Assembly: GCA_029309925.1 (NCBI GenBank)
Contig: JARKND010000004.1
Span: 682,001-746,000, forward strand
Source of the DNA: Fulvivirgaceae bacterium JP3-4
GTDB taxonomy: Bacteria > Bacteroidota > Bacteroidia > Cytophagales > Cyclobacteriaceae
Length of the DNA stretch: 64,000 nt
Direction: 5' to 3'
Positions 18,561 to 28,543 of the stretch are shown piece by piece. The first letter of the stretch is position 1, and every line of letters starts with the position of its first letter. Below the pieces are notes generated by a model. It saw only the letters and a list, made by a program, of their open reading frames with translations, was not told the DNA's origin and did not search any database. A program made the position numbers and the translations under genes.

Positions 18561-18643
18561 AGAATTGCGTTTTTGTGGGGTTCAATGACAATGCCTGAAC
18601 AACAGGCAATTGAAGCGCTGCCCATTGTCGCGGACGCGCTAAC

Positions 18644-18673
18644 CAAAATTACCAGAATCCGCCAGATTCAAAA
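18644..18673 (-). promoter_or_regulatory. Bacteroidota-type promoter of the PfkB kinase gene
   Basis: On the minus strand a TTTG (18673-18670) is followed after 18 bp by TAATTTTG (18651-18644), matching the -33 TTTG and -7 TAnnTTTG elements. It would start transcription about 75 bp before the kinase ATG at 18560, in the only gap between the four-gene adhesin operon and this gene. Pattern match only. Confidence 0.5.
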
Positions 18674-18713
18674 ACGAATGAACACAAAGATTAGATTGCG
18701 GTGGCCGCCTCTG

Positions 18714-20795
18714 TCAGGCTTCCTGCAATTCTTCAACAGGCACCATGGCGGTAGTCACGTTGGTTGGAAAGTGCAGAATGAACTTGGAGTACTCATTAAC
18801 AACGGATTCAACGCGAACCTCACCTTCAATCGCCTGAAGTGATTTATTGACAATGTAGAGGCCGAGACCGTTGCCCTTCGAACGCGTGTTGCCTTTATAG
18901 AACATGTCGAAAATTTTAGGTTGCACCACTTCATCCATACCAATACCGTTATCAAAAACGGTAACCACGATCCTGTTCTCTTCGATGGTGGCATTCACCT
19001 CAACCACTGGCCGCACACGCGGCTTCATGGTGCTGTAGTATAAAGCGTTCTCGATGACATTTGTCAATATCGCGGTGATCAGGTTCGGATATGAATTGAT
19101 CGCAAGCGCATAAGGACAATTGATGGTGAACTGCACGTTGTTCTCGCGAATAAAAGTCTTGAAGCGATTTTCAATTGTGAGGAAGACATCGTGCAGGTCG
19201 ATCTCAGAATAGTTCGTTGGCTGGTTGATCTCGCTGATCATGCTGAGCTTCTTCAGGAGTTTGTCCATGTTCTCAGTTGTCATCACCACTCGATTGATCA
19301 GCTCCTTGGATTCGCCACTCGGCAGCTGGCTGCTGGCAATGTTACAAAGGCCGATGATAGAACACACAGGAGATCGCAGGTCATGTGACGCACGATAGAG
19401 GAAGGTGTCGAGCTCCTTATGGGCTTCGGCCAGCAGCTTTGTCCGTACATAAACAAGAATTTCGAGGTTCTCATTCATCCGTTTGATTTCGGCATTCGCC
19501 TCCTGCAGCTGAAGCTTTTGTTTGCGAAGTTTAATGCTGAAACGGATCAACAGCACAATGAGAATGGCAAATACGATTGCTATCGAGAGGATGACGATCA
19601 GACGCTGACGGAAAATGCGCTGTTCTTCAATGCGCTGCAACTCGCTTTCAGATAGCCTGTTCTCCAGATCTGAAAAGTCAAAGAATTTTTCCTTCAGCGA
19701 GTTGATGATCGACCGGTAGTCATTCTGATTTTTGAAAAACCGGCTTTCATTTTCCTTTAACAACCTTTCGAGTAATGTGAGGTCGGATAACAATTTATCA
19801 CGCGTTTGCTGATCGAGTCCTCCGATACCAGATTCAAGTTTGTTTGTGATGATCTTGATCTTCTCATCAAAATCCGCGCGTTGTGCCTCCAGCATCTCAC
19901 TTTCCTCTTTCGCCTGCGACAACAGATAAGACAGATCGTCTTTCACGAATGATGAATCAGAAATTCGACCTATAAATACTTCGGTTTTTCTCACCGAGTC
20001 TTCAAGTTGTTTAACAAGTTGATTGAATTTGTTATCAACACGCTTCTTCTGGGCTTCTGAGAGATCCCTGATCTGCACGTTTTTAAAGACCGCATAAAAC
20101 ACTGTGAGCGACTGAATAGAATCCAGCATCGCCAGATCAAAATTCTGAAAGTATTCTTTCGGGATCTGATTCACCTTTGGCTGAGGCTTGACCTCGGCTA
20201 CAACAGGTTTGATAGCTTCAATAAATAATGTATTATCTTTTTCACCAATTTGAATTCTAACGGAATTGTAACCCTCGATGCTGAACTGGTTTGCCGATGT
20301 AAACTTCTCATCCAGCGCAAGCGGGATTGAAAACTGACCTGATGCGTTGGCAGTGAAAACCTGAGCCTTGCGTCCCTTAAATTCCACCCGCACGTTGGGA
20401 ACAACATTGCCTGCAAGATCTTTTACGGTCCAAGAGTACACCTTAAAACTTTTCTTCCGAACAATAATCTCAATTACACCCTTGCTATAGTTCCAGGACT
20501 CTGCTTCAAGTTCTTCATTTTTGATCCGGACGGATTTGGGCGGCAGATCGTTTGCGCTGAGTTCGGTGAAAACCGTGCCTTTGGAATTGACGGCAATGAA
20601 TGGTCGCTCGTTTATACCAATTTCGATATTGCCGAGTGCCTTAAGCTGATGGTCGAAAGTTTTGATCTGGACGATTTGCTTGTCCTGCGCTAATGACGAC
20701 CAACCTGTGAGCACCAGGCAAATCGTTATCACACACACGGCAACAGCCGATGAATCTGTCACGGCCCGAAGACTTCTTAAATCAATCCTCATCAT
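18714..20795 (-). CDS. Sensor histidine kinase of the adhesin operon
   Basis: This 693-residue kinase has a signal anchor near residues 15-37, an exported sensor with an Ig-like/carboxypeptidase-regulatory segment (LAGNVVPNVRVEFKGRKAQV), a long coiled-coil region (about 220-395), a membrane span at about 399-421, a further coiled coil, and a HisKA domain with His471 in YRASHDLRSPVC. The HATPase has NVIENALYY, FDNGIGM and KGNGLGLYIV. No receiver domain is attached and no response regulator is next to it. Its ATG overlaps the stop of the PD40 gene in an ATGA, so it is translationally coupled to the adhesin-PorP-PD40 genes and probably senses the state of that surface system (inference). Confidence 0.9.
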   Translation of the reverse strand: MMRIDLRSLRAVTDSSAVAVCVITICLVLTGWSSLAQDKQIVQIKTFDHQLKALGNIEIGINERPFIAVNSKGTVFTELSANDLPPKSVRIKNEELEAESWNYSKGVIEIIVRKKSFKVYSWTVKDLAGNVVPNVRVEFKGRKAQVFTANASGQFSIPLALDEKFTSANQFSIEGYNSVRIQIGEKDNTLFIEAIKPVVAEVKPQPKVNQIPKEYFQNFDLAMLDSIQSLTVFYAVFKNVQIRDLSEAQKKRVDNKFNQLVKQLEDSVRKTEVFIGRISDSSFVKDDLSYLLSQAKEESEMLEAQRADFDEKIKIITNKLESGIGGLDQQTRDKLLSDLTLLERLLKENESRFFKNQNDYRSIINSLKEKFFDFSDLENRLSESELQRIEEQRIFRQRLIVILSIAIVFAILIVLLIRFSIKLRKQKLQLQEANAEIKRMNENLEILVYVRTKLLAEAHKELDTFLYRASHDLRSPVCSIIGLCNIASSQLPSGESKELINRVVMTTENMDKLLKKLSMISEINQPTNYSEIDLHDVFLTIENRFKTFIRENNVQFTINCPYALAINSYPNLITAILTNVIENALYYSTMKPRVRPVVEVNATIEENRIVVTVFDNGIGMDEVVQPKIFDMFYKGNTRSKGNGLGLYIVNKSLQAIEGEVRVESVVNEYSKFILHFPTNVTTAMVPVEELQEA

Positions 20796-22399
20796 TTTTC
20801 CTTCTGGTTATTATCGGGGGTCTTGAAAGCATCCTTTACAACTACAATGTCATGTGTTGTATGTTCCGTGCGGTGCTTAGGTAACTCTAGCGACACAATA
20901 TTTTCGTGGTTATCCTGTCCCACCACGCGAATCTTGTACAAACTGAAATATGGAATTGTGATCTCAAATTTACCATCCTTGTCGGTTGTCTGTTCAAAAA
21001 CTACAACATTTCTTATGGCATCGATTACGTAAAGCCTTGCGCGGCCGAAATTCTGCAATGCCGATGAATCACTCCAGCTGAATTCCTTGAATCGCAGCGT
21101 TCCGTCAATCACAAATGGATAGACCTGCAAATCCATGTCGAATTCAAATAAGTCATCATTAAAGCCGCCTCCGATGCGGTTGGAAGTGAAAACGCCTTTG
21201 CGGTTACCTGGGTCGATGCTGATTCCGAAATCATCCGCAGACGAATTTAAAGGGAAGCCCATATTTTTCGGCTCTTCGAATCCATCGGCCAGAATTTCTG
21301 ACTTAAAAATATCAAGTCCACCCATGCCCGCCTGGCCGTCTGATGAGAAATACAGTGTGCGGTCGTTGTGCAGGTAGGGCGACACCTCATCGTATTTTGT
21401 ATTGATTGTTTCGCCAAGATTCACCGGGGCTGACCATCTGCCTTCAATCAACATTGACCTGTAAAGATCCTTCCCGCCAAATCCCCCGGGCTTATCCGAA
21501 CTGAAATATAGAACTGTCCCTGCCTCGTTGATCGCTGGATCTGATATCGAATACGAACTGCTGTTGAATGAGAATTCCGACACGATCCTCCATTCATTTC
21601 CCTTCTTCTCCGCGAAGGCTAACCCTGACTGTCTGTTCAGCATGGTGACAACCATTTTGGTTTGTCCTGCATAGAACGCAAACGCTCCAGGGTGAAAACG
21701 CAAGCTGCCCATATTCGCATACTTTGATGGTCGGGCAAGTCGCACCATTTCATTTTGCACCGAATCAACGGTAGATGTCGTGTAATACAAGCGATAAAAA
21801 GGTTTGTTGGTGGTAGCATCAACCTTTTCAACTACACGCGTCTCTTTCCTGTTTGACAAAAACAGAAAACCGTTTTGGTAAGGCCTCACGAACAAGTCAC
21901 CTTCGCTTGAGTTGACGGACAATGGTCTCACCGCAAAGTGCGAAGAATCTTCGTACAGGAACTGAATGTTTGTGAGGCGCCAGAGCTTCTTAAATACAAC
22001 CGGATCTTCCCCAAATTCCTCCAGGTACTTGCGATATTGAGCAATGGCACTGGCATAGTCTCCCAACGAGGCGAAGGCTTCCGCGAGCTGATACCGGTTT
22101 TTCTGCGGAAGCGTGGAGTTCGATTTTAAAAACGACTCATAGGCGTGGACAGCCTGGATATACTTCTTCAGATAGAAGCTGCTCTCACCGATTTGCAATG
22201 CAATCTCCGGACTGATATTTCTTCCTTTCGAGACAGACGAGTAATAACGCAAAGCAGATTCAAAATTCTTCTCTTGAAAATATTCATCAGCACGCTGTCT
22301 GTCGGATTTCAGCAAGGCAAAAACTGTTTCCTGCGCAAATCCTTCAAAGGTTGCAAGAGTCGCGATGGCGATTGTCATGATATAACGAACAAGTCTCAT
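20792..22399 (-). CDS. TPR/PD40 exported protein, PorE-like without OmpA domain
   Basis: This 535-residue exported protein (signal MRLVRYIMTIAIATLATFEGFA) has TPR helices at about 30-150 (FESALRYYSSVSKG; YIQAVHAYESFL; DYASAIAQYRKYL), WD40-like PD40 blades at about 170-420 (GTVLYFSSDKPGGFGGKDLY; DRTLYFSSDGQAGMGGLDIF) and a C-terminal carboxypeptidase-regulatory-like sandwich. This is the layout of the SprE/PorE group that accompanies PorP/SprF in T9SS loci, but the usual C-terminal OmpA peptidoglycan-binding domain is missing. It is coupled by ATGA overlaps on both sides, to PorP/SprF upstream and the histidine kinase downstream. A periplasmic adaptor between the adhesin apparatus and the kinase is a reasonable but unproven role. 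Confidence 0.85.
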   Translation of the reverse strand: MRLVRYIMTIAIATLATFEGFAQETVFALLKSDRQRADEYFQEKNFESALRYYSSVSKGRNISPEIALQIGESSFYLKKYIQAVHAYESFLKSNSTLPQKNRYQLAEAFASLGDYASAIAQYRKYLEEFGEDPVVFKKLWRLTNIQFLYEDSSHFAVRPLSVNSSEGDLFVRPYQNGFLFLSNRKETRVVEKVDATTNKPFYRLYYTTSTVDSVQNEMVRLARPSKYANMGSLRFHPGAFAFYAGQTKMVVTMLNRQSGLAFAEKKGNEWRIVSEFSFNSSSYSISDPAINEAGTVLYFSSDKPGGFGGKDLYRSMLIEGRWSAPVNLGETINTKYDEVSPYLHNDRTLYFSSDGQAGMGGLDIFKSEILADGFEEPKNMGFPLNSSADDFGISIDPGNRKGVFTSNRIGGGFNDDLFEFDMDLQVYPFVIDGTLRFKEFSWSDSSALQNFGRARLYVIDAIRNVVVFEQTTDKDGKFEITIPYFSLYKIRVVGQDNHENIVSLELPKHRTEHTTHDIVVVKDAFKTPDNNQKEK

Positions 22400-23328
22400 C
22401 TTCTGGGTGAGGTTATATCCTTTTCAACAAAACGGAATACATACTGGACCATCAGCTCGTGCGAGCCGTTGCTTAGCAACGTAACGTTCCCGATCGGATG
22501 ATCATACGAGTAGCCGATCTGAAGCTGACGGGTAATCTGCGCCTTCAGCAGAAAATCCACAGATTCATCTTTACGATACGAAAGTCCGAGGGTGAGGACC
22601 TTGCGGTAGATCATGTTCGCATTCACATCATATGAAAATGGAAGCCCTGCCTGATATTTCAGAAAGACGCTCGGCTCGAACTCTACGAAGTCACTCGCTT
22701 TTAACCGGTACTTTGTAAAGAAAAAATAAGGCGATTTACTAAGCTGAATGGTTACGGAGTCATTAACGTCAAATCTTCCGGGGATCAGTTCCGGAATTGA
22801 AAGACCAGCATGGAACTTCGGACTCCGGAAGTAAATTCCCATCCCGAAGTCAAGAAATGTTTTTGCAACAGCCACATCATTGAGACGCGGATCATATGTA
22901 GAACCTCCAACGAGAGAGGCGTAGTCGGATTGCCTTCGATTAATTCCCACCTGCAAGCCCATCGACAAAAACGATTTCTCAGCAACCTGCAAATGATACG
23001 CGTATGTAGTCAGCGCATTCAAGCTCTTATGAACACCAATTTTATCATTGATCAGCGTAAGTCCAAGGCCGATGTGGCGTTTTCCAAAAAGTGTATGTGC
23101 GGATAACGTTTGCGTCTCGGGCGCATTCTCAACACCCGCCCATTGATTCCGTTGAATGAACGTGAGGCTCAATGCTTCATCTGCTCCGGCATAAGCCGGA
23201 TTGATCACCAGTCCGTTGAACATATATTGCGTGAACTGAACGCGTTGCTGCGCAAGACAGTTCGTGGCCGACACAAGTATCAGTGCAATGATGAAATGGG
23301 TCCTGATGGTATGTTGGTGCCTCATCAT
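22396..23328 (-). CDS. PorP/SprF-family T9SS outer-membrane protein
   Basis: This 310-residue barrel protein has a signal peptide (about 1-26, ending NCLA) and the family's hallmark N-terminus QQRVQFTQYMFNGLVINPAYAG. A series of barrel strands follows (GLGLTLINDKIG; LQVGINRRQSDY; LGLSYRKDESVDFLLKAQI), ending QYVFRF plus a short tail. PorP/SprF paralogues are typically encoded just after a large gliding-type (type B) cargo and anchor or help export that cargo at the cell surface. Here the gene overlaps the stop of the giant HYR protein by 4 bp, so it is almost certainly the dedicated partner of that cargo. It is a paralogue, not the core T9SS gene. Confidence 0.92.
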   Translation of the reverse strand: MMRHQHTIRTHFIIALILVSATNCLAQQRVQFTQYMFNGLVINPAYAGADEALSLTFIQRNQWAGVENAPETQTLSAHTLFGKRHIGLGLTLINDKIGVHKSLNALTTYAYHLQVAEKSFLSMGLQVGINRRQSDYASLVGGSTYDPRLNDVAVAKTFLDFGMGIYFRSPKFHAGLSIPELIPGRFDVNDSVTIQLSKSPYFFFTKYRLKASDFVEFEPSVFLKYQAGLPFSYDVNANMIYRKVLTLGLSYRKDESVDFLLKAQITRQLQIGYSYDHPIGNVTLLSNGSHELMVQYVFRFVEKDITSPRR

Positions 23329-26300
23329 CGTACTATTTCAATAAAACCTTTTCTTTCAACATAATCCTCCCGGAAGCGGACAGTGATGGTATAGAAATAT
23401 GTTCCGGTAGGCACAGGTGCCCCGGAGTCATTTGAACCTTTCCAAACCACTGTCTGATTATTGTATCCGACAGCGGAGTAAACCACACTTCCCCATCTGT
23501 CAAACACAGTGACTTTATTCTCTCTGAACTTGTCGAGGTTTACAACTTTCCATTCATCGTTTATCCCATCACCGTCAGGTGTAAGTAATCTCGTCACTTC
23601 AAATTCCAGATCTTCATACGCAACGGTGACTGTAAAGGAACAGGTCGAGGAGTTGGCGGCTTCATCAATAGCGCTATACGTCACCAACGTTTCCCCTACC
23701 GGAAAGTCATAGCCCGAAGCAAAGTTCGAAGTCAGCGAAACACTGCCACACAACGCAGAGGCTGATGGCTCCTGCCAGGTCACCGAAGCACTCTCGGCAT
23801 AGGTGATTTTTACCAGTTGATTTGGCGGGCAACCTGAGATGACAGGTGCACTTACATTCTTAACAGTAACGTTGAACTCACACGTAGAAGCGTTGCCATG
23901 GATATCAACAGCAGTGTATGTTACTTGTGTCACCCCCAGTGCGAACCGCATTCCGGAAGTATGTGAACCGGAGAAGGAAGCGATCGCACAATTGTCCGAT
24001 GCAACGGGAGGTGTCCAGGTAACTTCTGCATCACAGGTCTCAGTTGCGTTGACTACAATATTGGATGGGCATCCGGCAAACGTTGGTGCTGTTTTATCTT
24101 CAACAATCACTTTGAAGGTACAGGTTGATGATCTGCCATGAATGTCAGTGGCAGTGTAAGCGACAACATTAGTGCCTACCGGGAACGCGGAACCTGATAC
24201 GTGTGATCCAACCACTGTCACTGAACTGCAATCCGATACAGTTGGCGCTGTCCAACTTGCGACCGCAGAACAACCAGCTCCGGCAGTTACTGAGATATCA
24301 GAAGGACAGCTTGTAAAAACCGGTGGTGTCTCATCCACAACTGTGACGTCAAATTCACAGCGTGTGGTGTTGCCAGCAGCATCGGTTGCAGTGTAGGTCA
24401 CAGTCGTCACGCCTTTCGGAAACACATGACCTGATGAATGACTGGACGTAATCGAAACCTGGCAGTTATCGGTGGCTATAGGTGCAGACCAGGTCACTCG
24501 TGCACTGCAATTCGCGCCCGCTACTGCGGTTATGGCAGTCGGGCAATTTGAAAATACCGGACTTGTTGTGTCGATAACCTTGACTACAAACGAGCACGTT
24601 GTGGCGTTTCCGCTCGCATCTTTTGCTGTGTAGACAACAGTTGTGCTACCGATCACAAAAGTGGCGCCTGGCGTATGTGTTGATGTGACGACAGGTGCAC
24701 CACAATTATCATTGAACACTGGTGGCGTCCATGACACTGCTGTAGTACAGGTCGATGAAGCACTGACTTCGATATCCTCCACACAGCTGACAACTACAGG
24801 GGCAGTCTCGTCCTTCACAACAACATCGAATGAGCATGTAGTCACATTGCCTGACTGGTCAGTCGCAGTGTACTTGACTTGAGTCGTCCCTTCCGGGAAT
24901 ACGTGACCTGGCTGGAAATTACTCGCCATCGTCACAACACAATTATCTGTAGCCGTAGGAGGTGTCCACGACACTGTCTTTCCGCACTCATTCGCATTCA
25001 TCACAACTGAGATATTTGCCGGGCAGTTCTCAATTACAGGAAGTGTCTTGTCTTCAACGATGACCTTGAAAGAACAAGTTGCCTGATTCCCTGCAGCGTC
25101 CGTCACTGTGTAAGTGACTACTGTTGTTCCGAGGACAAATGTACCCCCCGGGCTGTGCGTGCTGGTCATTGTTGCCGAACAGTTATCTGTGAAGGTGGGT
25201 GCGGTCCAGGTAGCCACTGCGTTGCAGGTCGCTGTGGCTGTTAGTGTGATGTCCTGCGGACACGCAGAAAGCACAGGTGAGCTTGCATCGATCACCTGCA
25301 CATTGAAAGTACACGTCTTAGTATTTCCTGAAGCATCTTTGGCCGTATATGTCACCGGAGTTATCCCAGGTGTGAAAGCGTCACCAGGCGAATGCGTGCT
25401 TGTAACTGTTAGGGCGCAGTTGTCTGTAAATGTGGGCGGCACCCAGGTAACCGTTTGACTACATGTATTTCCGGTTAATTGCACAGTTATGTTTGCAGGG
25501 CATCCGCTTACTACCGGAGCAGTCTGATCCGTCACAACAACATTAAATGAACATAGCGTGATATTATCTGCGCCATCAGTAGCCGTGTACGTCACGACTG
25601 TTGTACCAATCGGAAAAACCTGGCCGGGGGTGTGAGAGCTTGTCAACACAACGGAACAGTTGTCCGTGGCAGTTGGTGGCGTCCAGGACACTGCAGCACC
25701 ACACGATGTTGTTGCCGATGCCGTGATATCGGACGTAATACACCCGTTGATCACAGGATTGGTCCGATCCCGCACAAACACTTTAAAAGTACAAACGGTC
25801 ACATTACCGGATGGATCAGTTGCCGTGTAGGTAACATCCGTTTTTCCCAGTGGAAATGTATCACCCGGATTGTGTGTACTCGTAAGCGTGGCTGAACAAT
25901 TATCGGTTGCGGTTGGTGGTGTCCAGGTAACAACTGCAACACAGGAGTTATTGGCGGTGACCTCCTGGATTGCACCATGATTACAGTTTGCAATAACAGG
26001 TGCTACATTATCCCTGACAGTCACATTAAAAGTACAGGTCTGCAGATTTCCCGAAGGGTCTTTGGCTGTGTAAGTGACTGCTGTAACCCCTACCGGAAAC
26101 GTTGCGCCCGGAGAAAAGTCACTTGTAACGGTTGCACCACACGCATCTGATGCCGTTGGAGCGGTCCAGCTGACAACTGCATTACAGGTAGAAGTGTTAA
26201 CGGTAATGTTCGAAGGGCAATTGGAGAACACAGGTTTGGTAACATCATTTACCACAACGTTGAAAGAACACTGTGTTTGATTCCCAGACGCATCAATGGC

Positions 26301-28379
26301 GGTATAGGTGACTAAGGTGGTTCCCACATTAAAGACAGTACCCGGGTTCCGGTTACTGGTCATATTCACCGCGCAATTGTCCGCAACTGTGGGCGGAGTC
26401 CAGCTGACGGTCGCATTACATGCATTCGCTGCTGCACTAACAGTGATAGTTGAAGGACATCCGGTGATGACAGGGTTGGTGACATCGCTTACAACAACAT
26501 TGAAAGAACAGGTGCTCTGCCTGCCGGAAGCATCGATTGCTGTGTACGTGACCGTTGTTGTGCCCACGTTGAAAAAGCTTCCCGGTGCGTGACTACTCGT
26601 CATGTTTACCACGCAATTGTCCGTGACCGTTGGTGGCGTCCAGGTTACGTTCGCACCGCAGGAACTCGTGCTTGCATTTACAGCAATGTTTGATGGACAA
26701 CCTGTAATAACAGGATTGGTAGCATCGGTCACCACAACGTTGAAGCTACACGTAGTCTCATTGTTGGATGCGTCTTTAGCTTTATACGTCACGACCGTGG
26801 TACCCACAGGAAAAAATGATCCCGGTGCGTGCGAAGGCGTCAGTGTTACTGCGCAATTATCGGTTGCCGTTGGAGGCGTCCATGTCACGTTTGTTCCGCA
26901 AGAGGAAGCGCTCGCGTTAATGGCGATGTTCGATGGACAATTGTTGATTACAGGAAACGTCACATCGTTGACAATAACATTAAAAGTGCAGGTTGACTTA
27001 TTATTTGATGCATCAGTAGCTGTGTACGTGACCAGCGTAGTCCCAACTGGGAATACATCACCGGGAACTTTATCACTTGTCATCGTCACAGCGCAGTTGT
27101 CCGTTACTGTGGGAGGAGTCCACGTTACGGTGGTGCCGCAGGAAGTTGGATTTGCATTCACCGTGATGGTTGTGGGGCAGTTGGCAATCACCGGATTTGT
27201 TACATCGTTCACTACAACGTTGAAACTACACGTTGTCTGATTGTTGGAGGCATCAGTGGCTGTGTAGGTTACGAGCGTTATTCCAACGTTAAAGAACTGC
27301 CCGGGAGTCCAGTCGCTGGTCATGTTTACCGTACAGTTGTCGGTCACGGTTGGAGGCGTCCAGTTCACAATGGTTCCGCAAGAAGTCGGATCGGCATTAA
27401 CCGTTATTGTAGTAGGGCAATTCGAGATTGTCGGTGGTGTGACATCATTTACCACAACATTGAATGAACACGTGGCCGTGTTGCCACCGGCATCTGTTGC
27501 AGTGTAAGTCACGGTGGTCGGTCCAACTGCGAAGAATTGTCCGGGTGATCGGTTACTCGTCATCGAAACGGAACAGTTATCGGAGACGGTTGGCGGTGTC
27601 CACGTTACGTTCGTTCCGCATGATGTAGGATCGGCATTGACCGTTATGTTAGTCGGACAATTTGAAATGATTGGGTTGGTGATATCGTTAACTGTGACAG
27701 TAAACGAACAGGTGCTCGTGTTACCATATCGGTCAGTCGCGGTGTATGTTACCGTTGTCTCTCCTCGTGGGAATGCAAACCCAGACGGGTAATCTGAAGT
27801 AAGTGTCTGTAAACCACAATTGTCTGTGGCCGATGGAGCAGTCCATGTCACTGCTTTTGTACATGATGCAGACGAGAGCGATGTAGTGATATTCGATGGA
27901 CAATTTAAGATAACAGGAGGTTCGGTTTCCATATCCTCGAGCGCACAGCAAATTGGGAGACCGCTTTGACTTTCTCCGCTCACGACCTGGTAGTAACCGA
28001 ATGAGTCTCCGACAAAGATCGGTGAGCCGCAGCCTGTGGCGATAACAACCGTTGATGCAAGGCTACTTACGGTAATTTGATTTCCAATGAAAGGCTGCCC
28101 TTCAATAGCTGCAGTGACTTCAAATGTTCCGCCATCCGCGATAACACCAAGGAAGATGACGCCACCACCATCCGTCACAGTGACCGTGGCGGGAAGGGCT
28201 ATTAGCGCGGGGTCATCGTACTTGAAAGTAAGTTTTGTCATGCCTCCCACGCAGGTTCCGCAGGTTGTTACGGGAGGACAATTGCATTGAGAGTAAGCCA
28301 TACCGCTCGCGAATAGCAGCATCAGCAACAGGAATGCAGCCTTAAAAATAGTAACCGGAAAACGATCAACCCGTTTCAT
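23325..28379 (-). CDS. Giant HYR-repeat T9SS type B adhesin
   Basis: The ATG at 28379 begins a basic, hydrophobic signal peptide (MKRVDRFPVTIFKAAFLLLM ... AYSQ); a TTG at 28406 would add 9 residues. Of 1684 residues, about 150 N-terminal ones are Cys-rich and unique (CNCPPVTTCGTCVGG). Then come 18 consecutive HYR domains of about 80 residues, each with NCP, a mid-domain Cys, WTPPTATDNC and TYTATDASGN ... CSFNV motifs; the four cysteines suggest disulfide bonds. The C-terminus (LLTPDGDGINDEW, VTVFDRWGSVVY, PTGTYFYTITVRF) is the gliding-type T9SS signal. HYR domains are Ig-like adhesive modules, so this is a long surface fibre. It is the first gene of a four-gene coupled operon. Confidence 0.93.
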   Translation of the reverse strand: MKRVDRFPVTIFKAAFLLLMLLFASGMAYSQCNCPPVTTCGTCVGGMTKLTFKYDDPALIALPATVTVTDGGGVIFLGVIADGGTFEVTAAIEGQPFIGNQITVSSLASTVVIATGCGSPIFVGDSFGYYQVVSGESQSGLPICCALEDMETEPPVILNCPSNITTSLSSASCTKAVTWTAPSATDNCGLQTLTSDYPSGFAFPRGETTVTYTATDRYGNTSTCSFTVTVNDITNPIISNCPTNITVNADPTSCGTNVTWTPPTVSDNCSVSMTSNRSPGQFFAVGPTTVTYTATDAGGNTATCSFNVVVNDVTPPTISNCPTTITVNADPTSCGTIVNWTPPTVTDNCTVNMTSDWTPGQFFNVGITLVTYTATDASNNQTTCSFNVVVNDVTNPVIANCPTTITVNANPTSCGTTVTWTPPTVTDNCAVTMTSDKVPGDVFPVGTTLVTYTATDASNNKSTCTFNVIVNDVTFPVINNCPSNIAINASASSCGTNVTWTPPTATDNCAVTLTPSHAPGSFFPVGTTVVTYKAKDASNNETTCSFNVVVTDATNPVITGCPSNIAVNASTSSCGANVTWTPPTVTDNCVVNMTSSHAPGSFFNVGTTTVTYTAIDASGRQSTCSFNVVVSDVTNPVITGCPSTITVSAAANACNATVSWTPPTVADNCAVNMTSNRNPGTVFNVGTTLVTYTAIDASGNQTQCSFNVVVNDVTKPVFSNCPSNITVNTSTCNAVVSWTAPTASDACGATVTSDFSPGATFPVGVTAVTYTAKDPSGNLQTCTFNVTVRDNVAPVIANCNHGAIQEVTANNSCVAVVTWTPPTATDNCSATLTSTHNPGDTFPLGKTDVTYTATDPSGNVTVCTFKVFVRDRTNPVINGCITSDITASATTSCGAAVSWTPPTATDNCSVVLTSSHTPGQVFPIGTTVVTYTATDGADNITLCSFNVVVTDQTAPVVSGCPANITVQLTGNTCSQTVTWVPPTFTDNCALTVTSTHSPGDAFTPGITPVTYTAKDASGNTKTCTFNVQVIDASSPVLSACPQDITLTATATCNAVATWTAPTFTDNCSATMTSTHSPGGTFVLGTTVVTYTVTDAAGNQATCSFKVIVEDKTLPVIENCPANISVVMNANECGKTVSWTPPTATDNCVVTMASNFQPGHVFPEGTTQVKYTATDQSGNVTTCSFDVVVKDETAPVVVSCVEDIEVSASSTCTTAVSWTPPVFNDNCGAPVVTSTHTPGATFVIGSTTVVYTAKDASGNATTCSFVVKVIDTTSPVFSNCPTAITAVAGANCSARVTWSAPIATDNCQVSITSSHSSGHVFPKGVTTVTYTATDAAGNTTRCEFDVTVVDETPPVFTSCPSDISVTAGAGCSAVASWTAPTVSDCSSVTVVGSHVSGSAFPVGTNVVAYTATDIHGRSSTCTFKVIVEDKTAPTFAGCPSNIVVNATETCDAEVTWTPPVASDNCAIASFSGSHTSGMRFALGVTQVTYTAVDIHGNASTCEFNVTVKNVSAPVISGCPPNQLVKITYAESASVTWQEPSASALCGSVSLTSNFASGYDFPVGETLVTYSAIDEAANSSTCSFTVTVAYEDLEFEVTRLLTPDGDGINDEWKVVNLDKFRENKVTVFDRWGSVVYSAVGYNNQTVVWKGSNDSGAPVPTGTYFYTITVRFREDYVERKGFIEIVR
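23611..27923 (-). repeat. 18-unit coding tandem repeat (HYR modules, about 240 bp each)
   Basis: The DNA encoding the 18 HYR domains is a tandem array of about 240-bp units. Units 2-7 are most alike at protein level (NADPTSCGTNVTWTPPTVSD-type segments recur almost unchanged), while units 1, 9, 10, 14 and 16-18 have diverged. This points to recent duplication in the N-proximal half and makes the array prone to expansion or contraction by recombination. Confidence 0.9.
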
Positions 28380-28471
28380 TAAAAAATGGGGTCCGTAGGA
28401 CTTCAAGCCTTAATTGAAGAGAAACGAACCAATAAGTTAGGTAACAACTAAAAAAACTTAGTGGGAAACCA

Positions 28472-28503
28472 CAAAAGTTACTAATTAATAGCAGAGTATC
28501 AAA
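28472..28503 (-). promoter_or_regulatory. Candidate promoter of the adhesin-PorP-PD40-kinase operon
   Basis: On the minus strand TTTG (28503-28500) is followed after 19 bp by TAACTTTTG (28480-28472), one base longer than the TAnnTTTG consensus. Transcription would begin near 28465, leaving a leader of about 85 nt before the ATG at 28379. No other match was seen in the 28380-28794 gap, which holds no convincing gene but has an 11-bp tandem repeat at 28544-28565. Confidence 0.4.
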
Positions 28504-28543
28504 CGATAATCGCGGATAAGAGCGCCCAACATCGGAATTTCAT

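Noticed and set aside
26602-27240. Long plus-strand open frames (up to 212 codons) opposite the HYR adhesin
   Set aside because: They lie entirely within the adhesin gene, repeat with its 240-bp period and have low-complexity V/T/L composition; they are antisense shadows of the repeat units.
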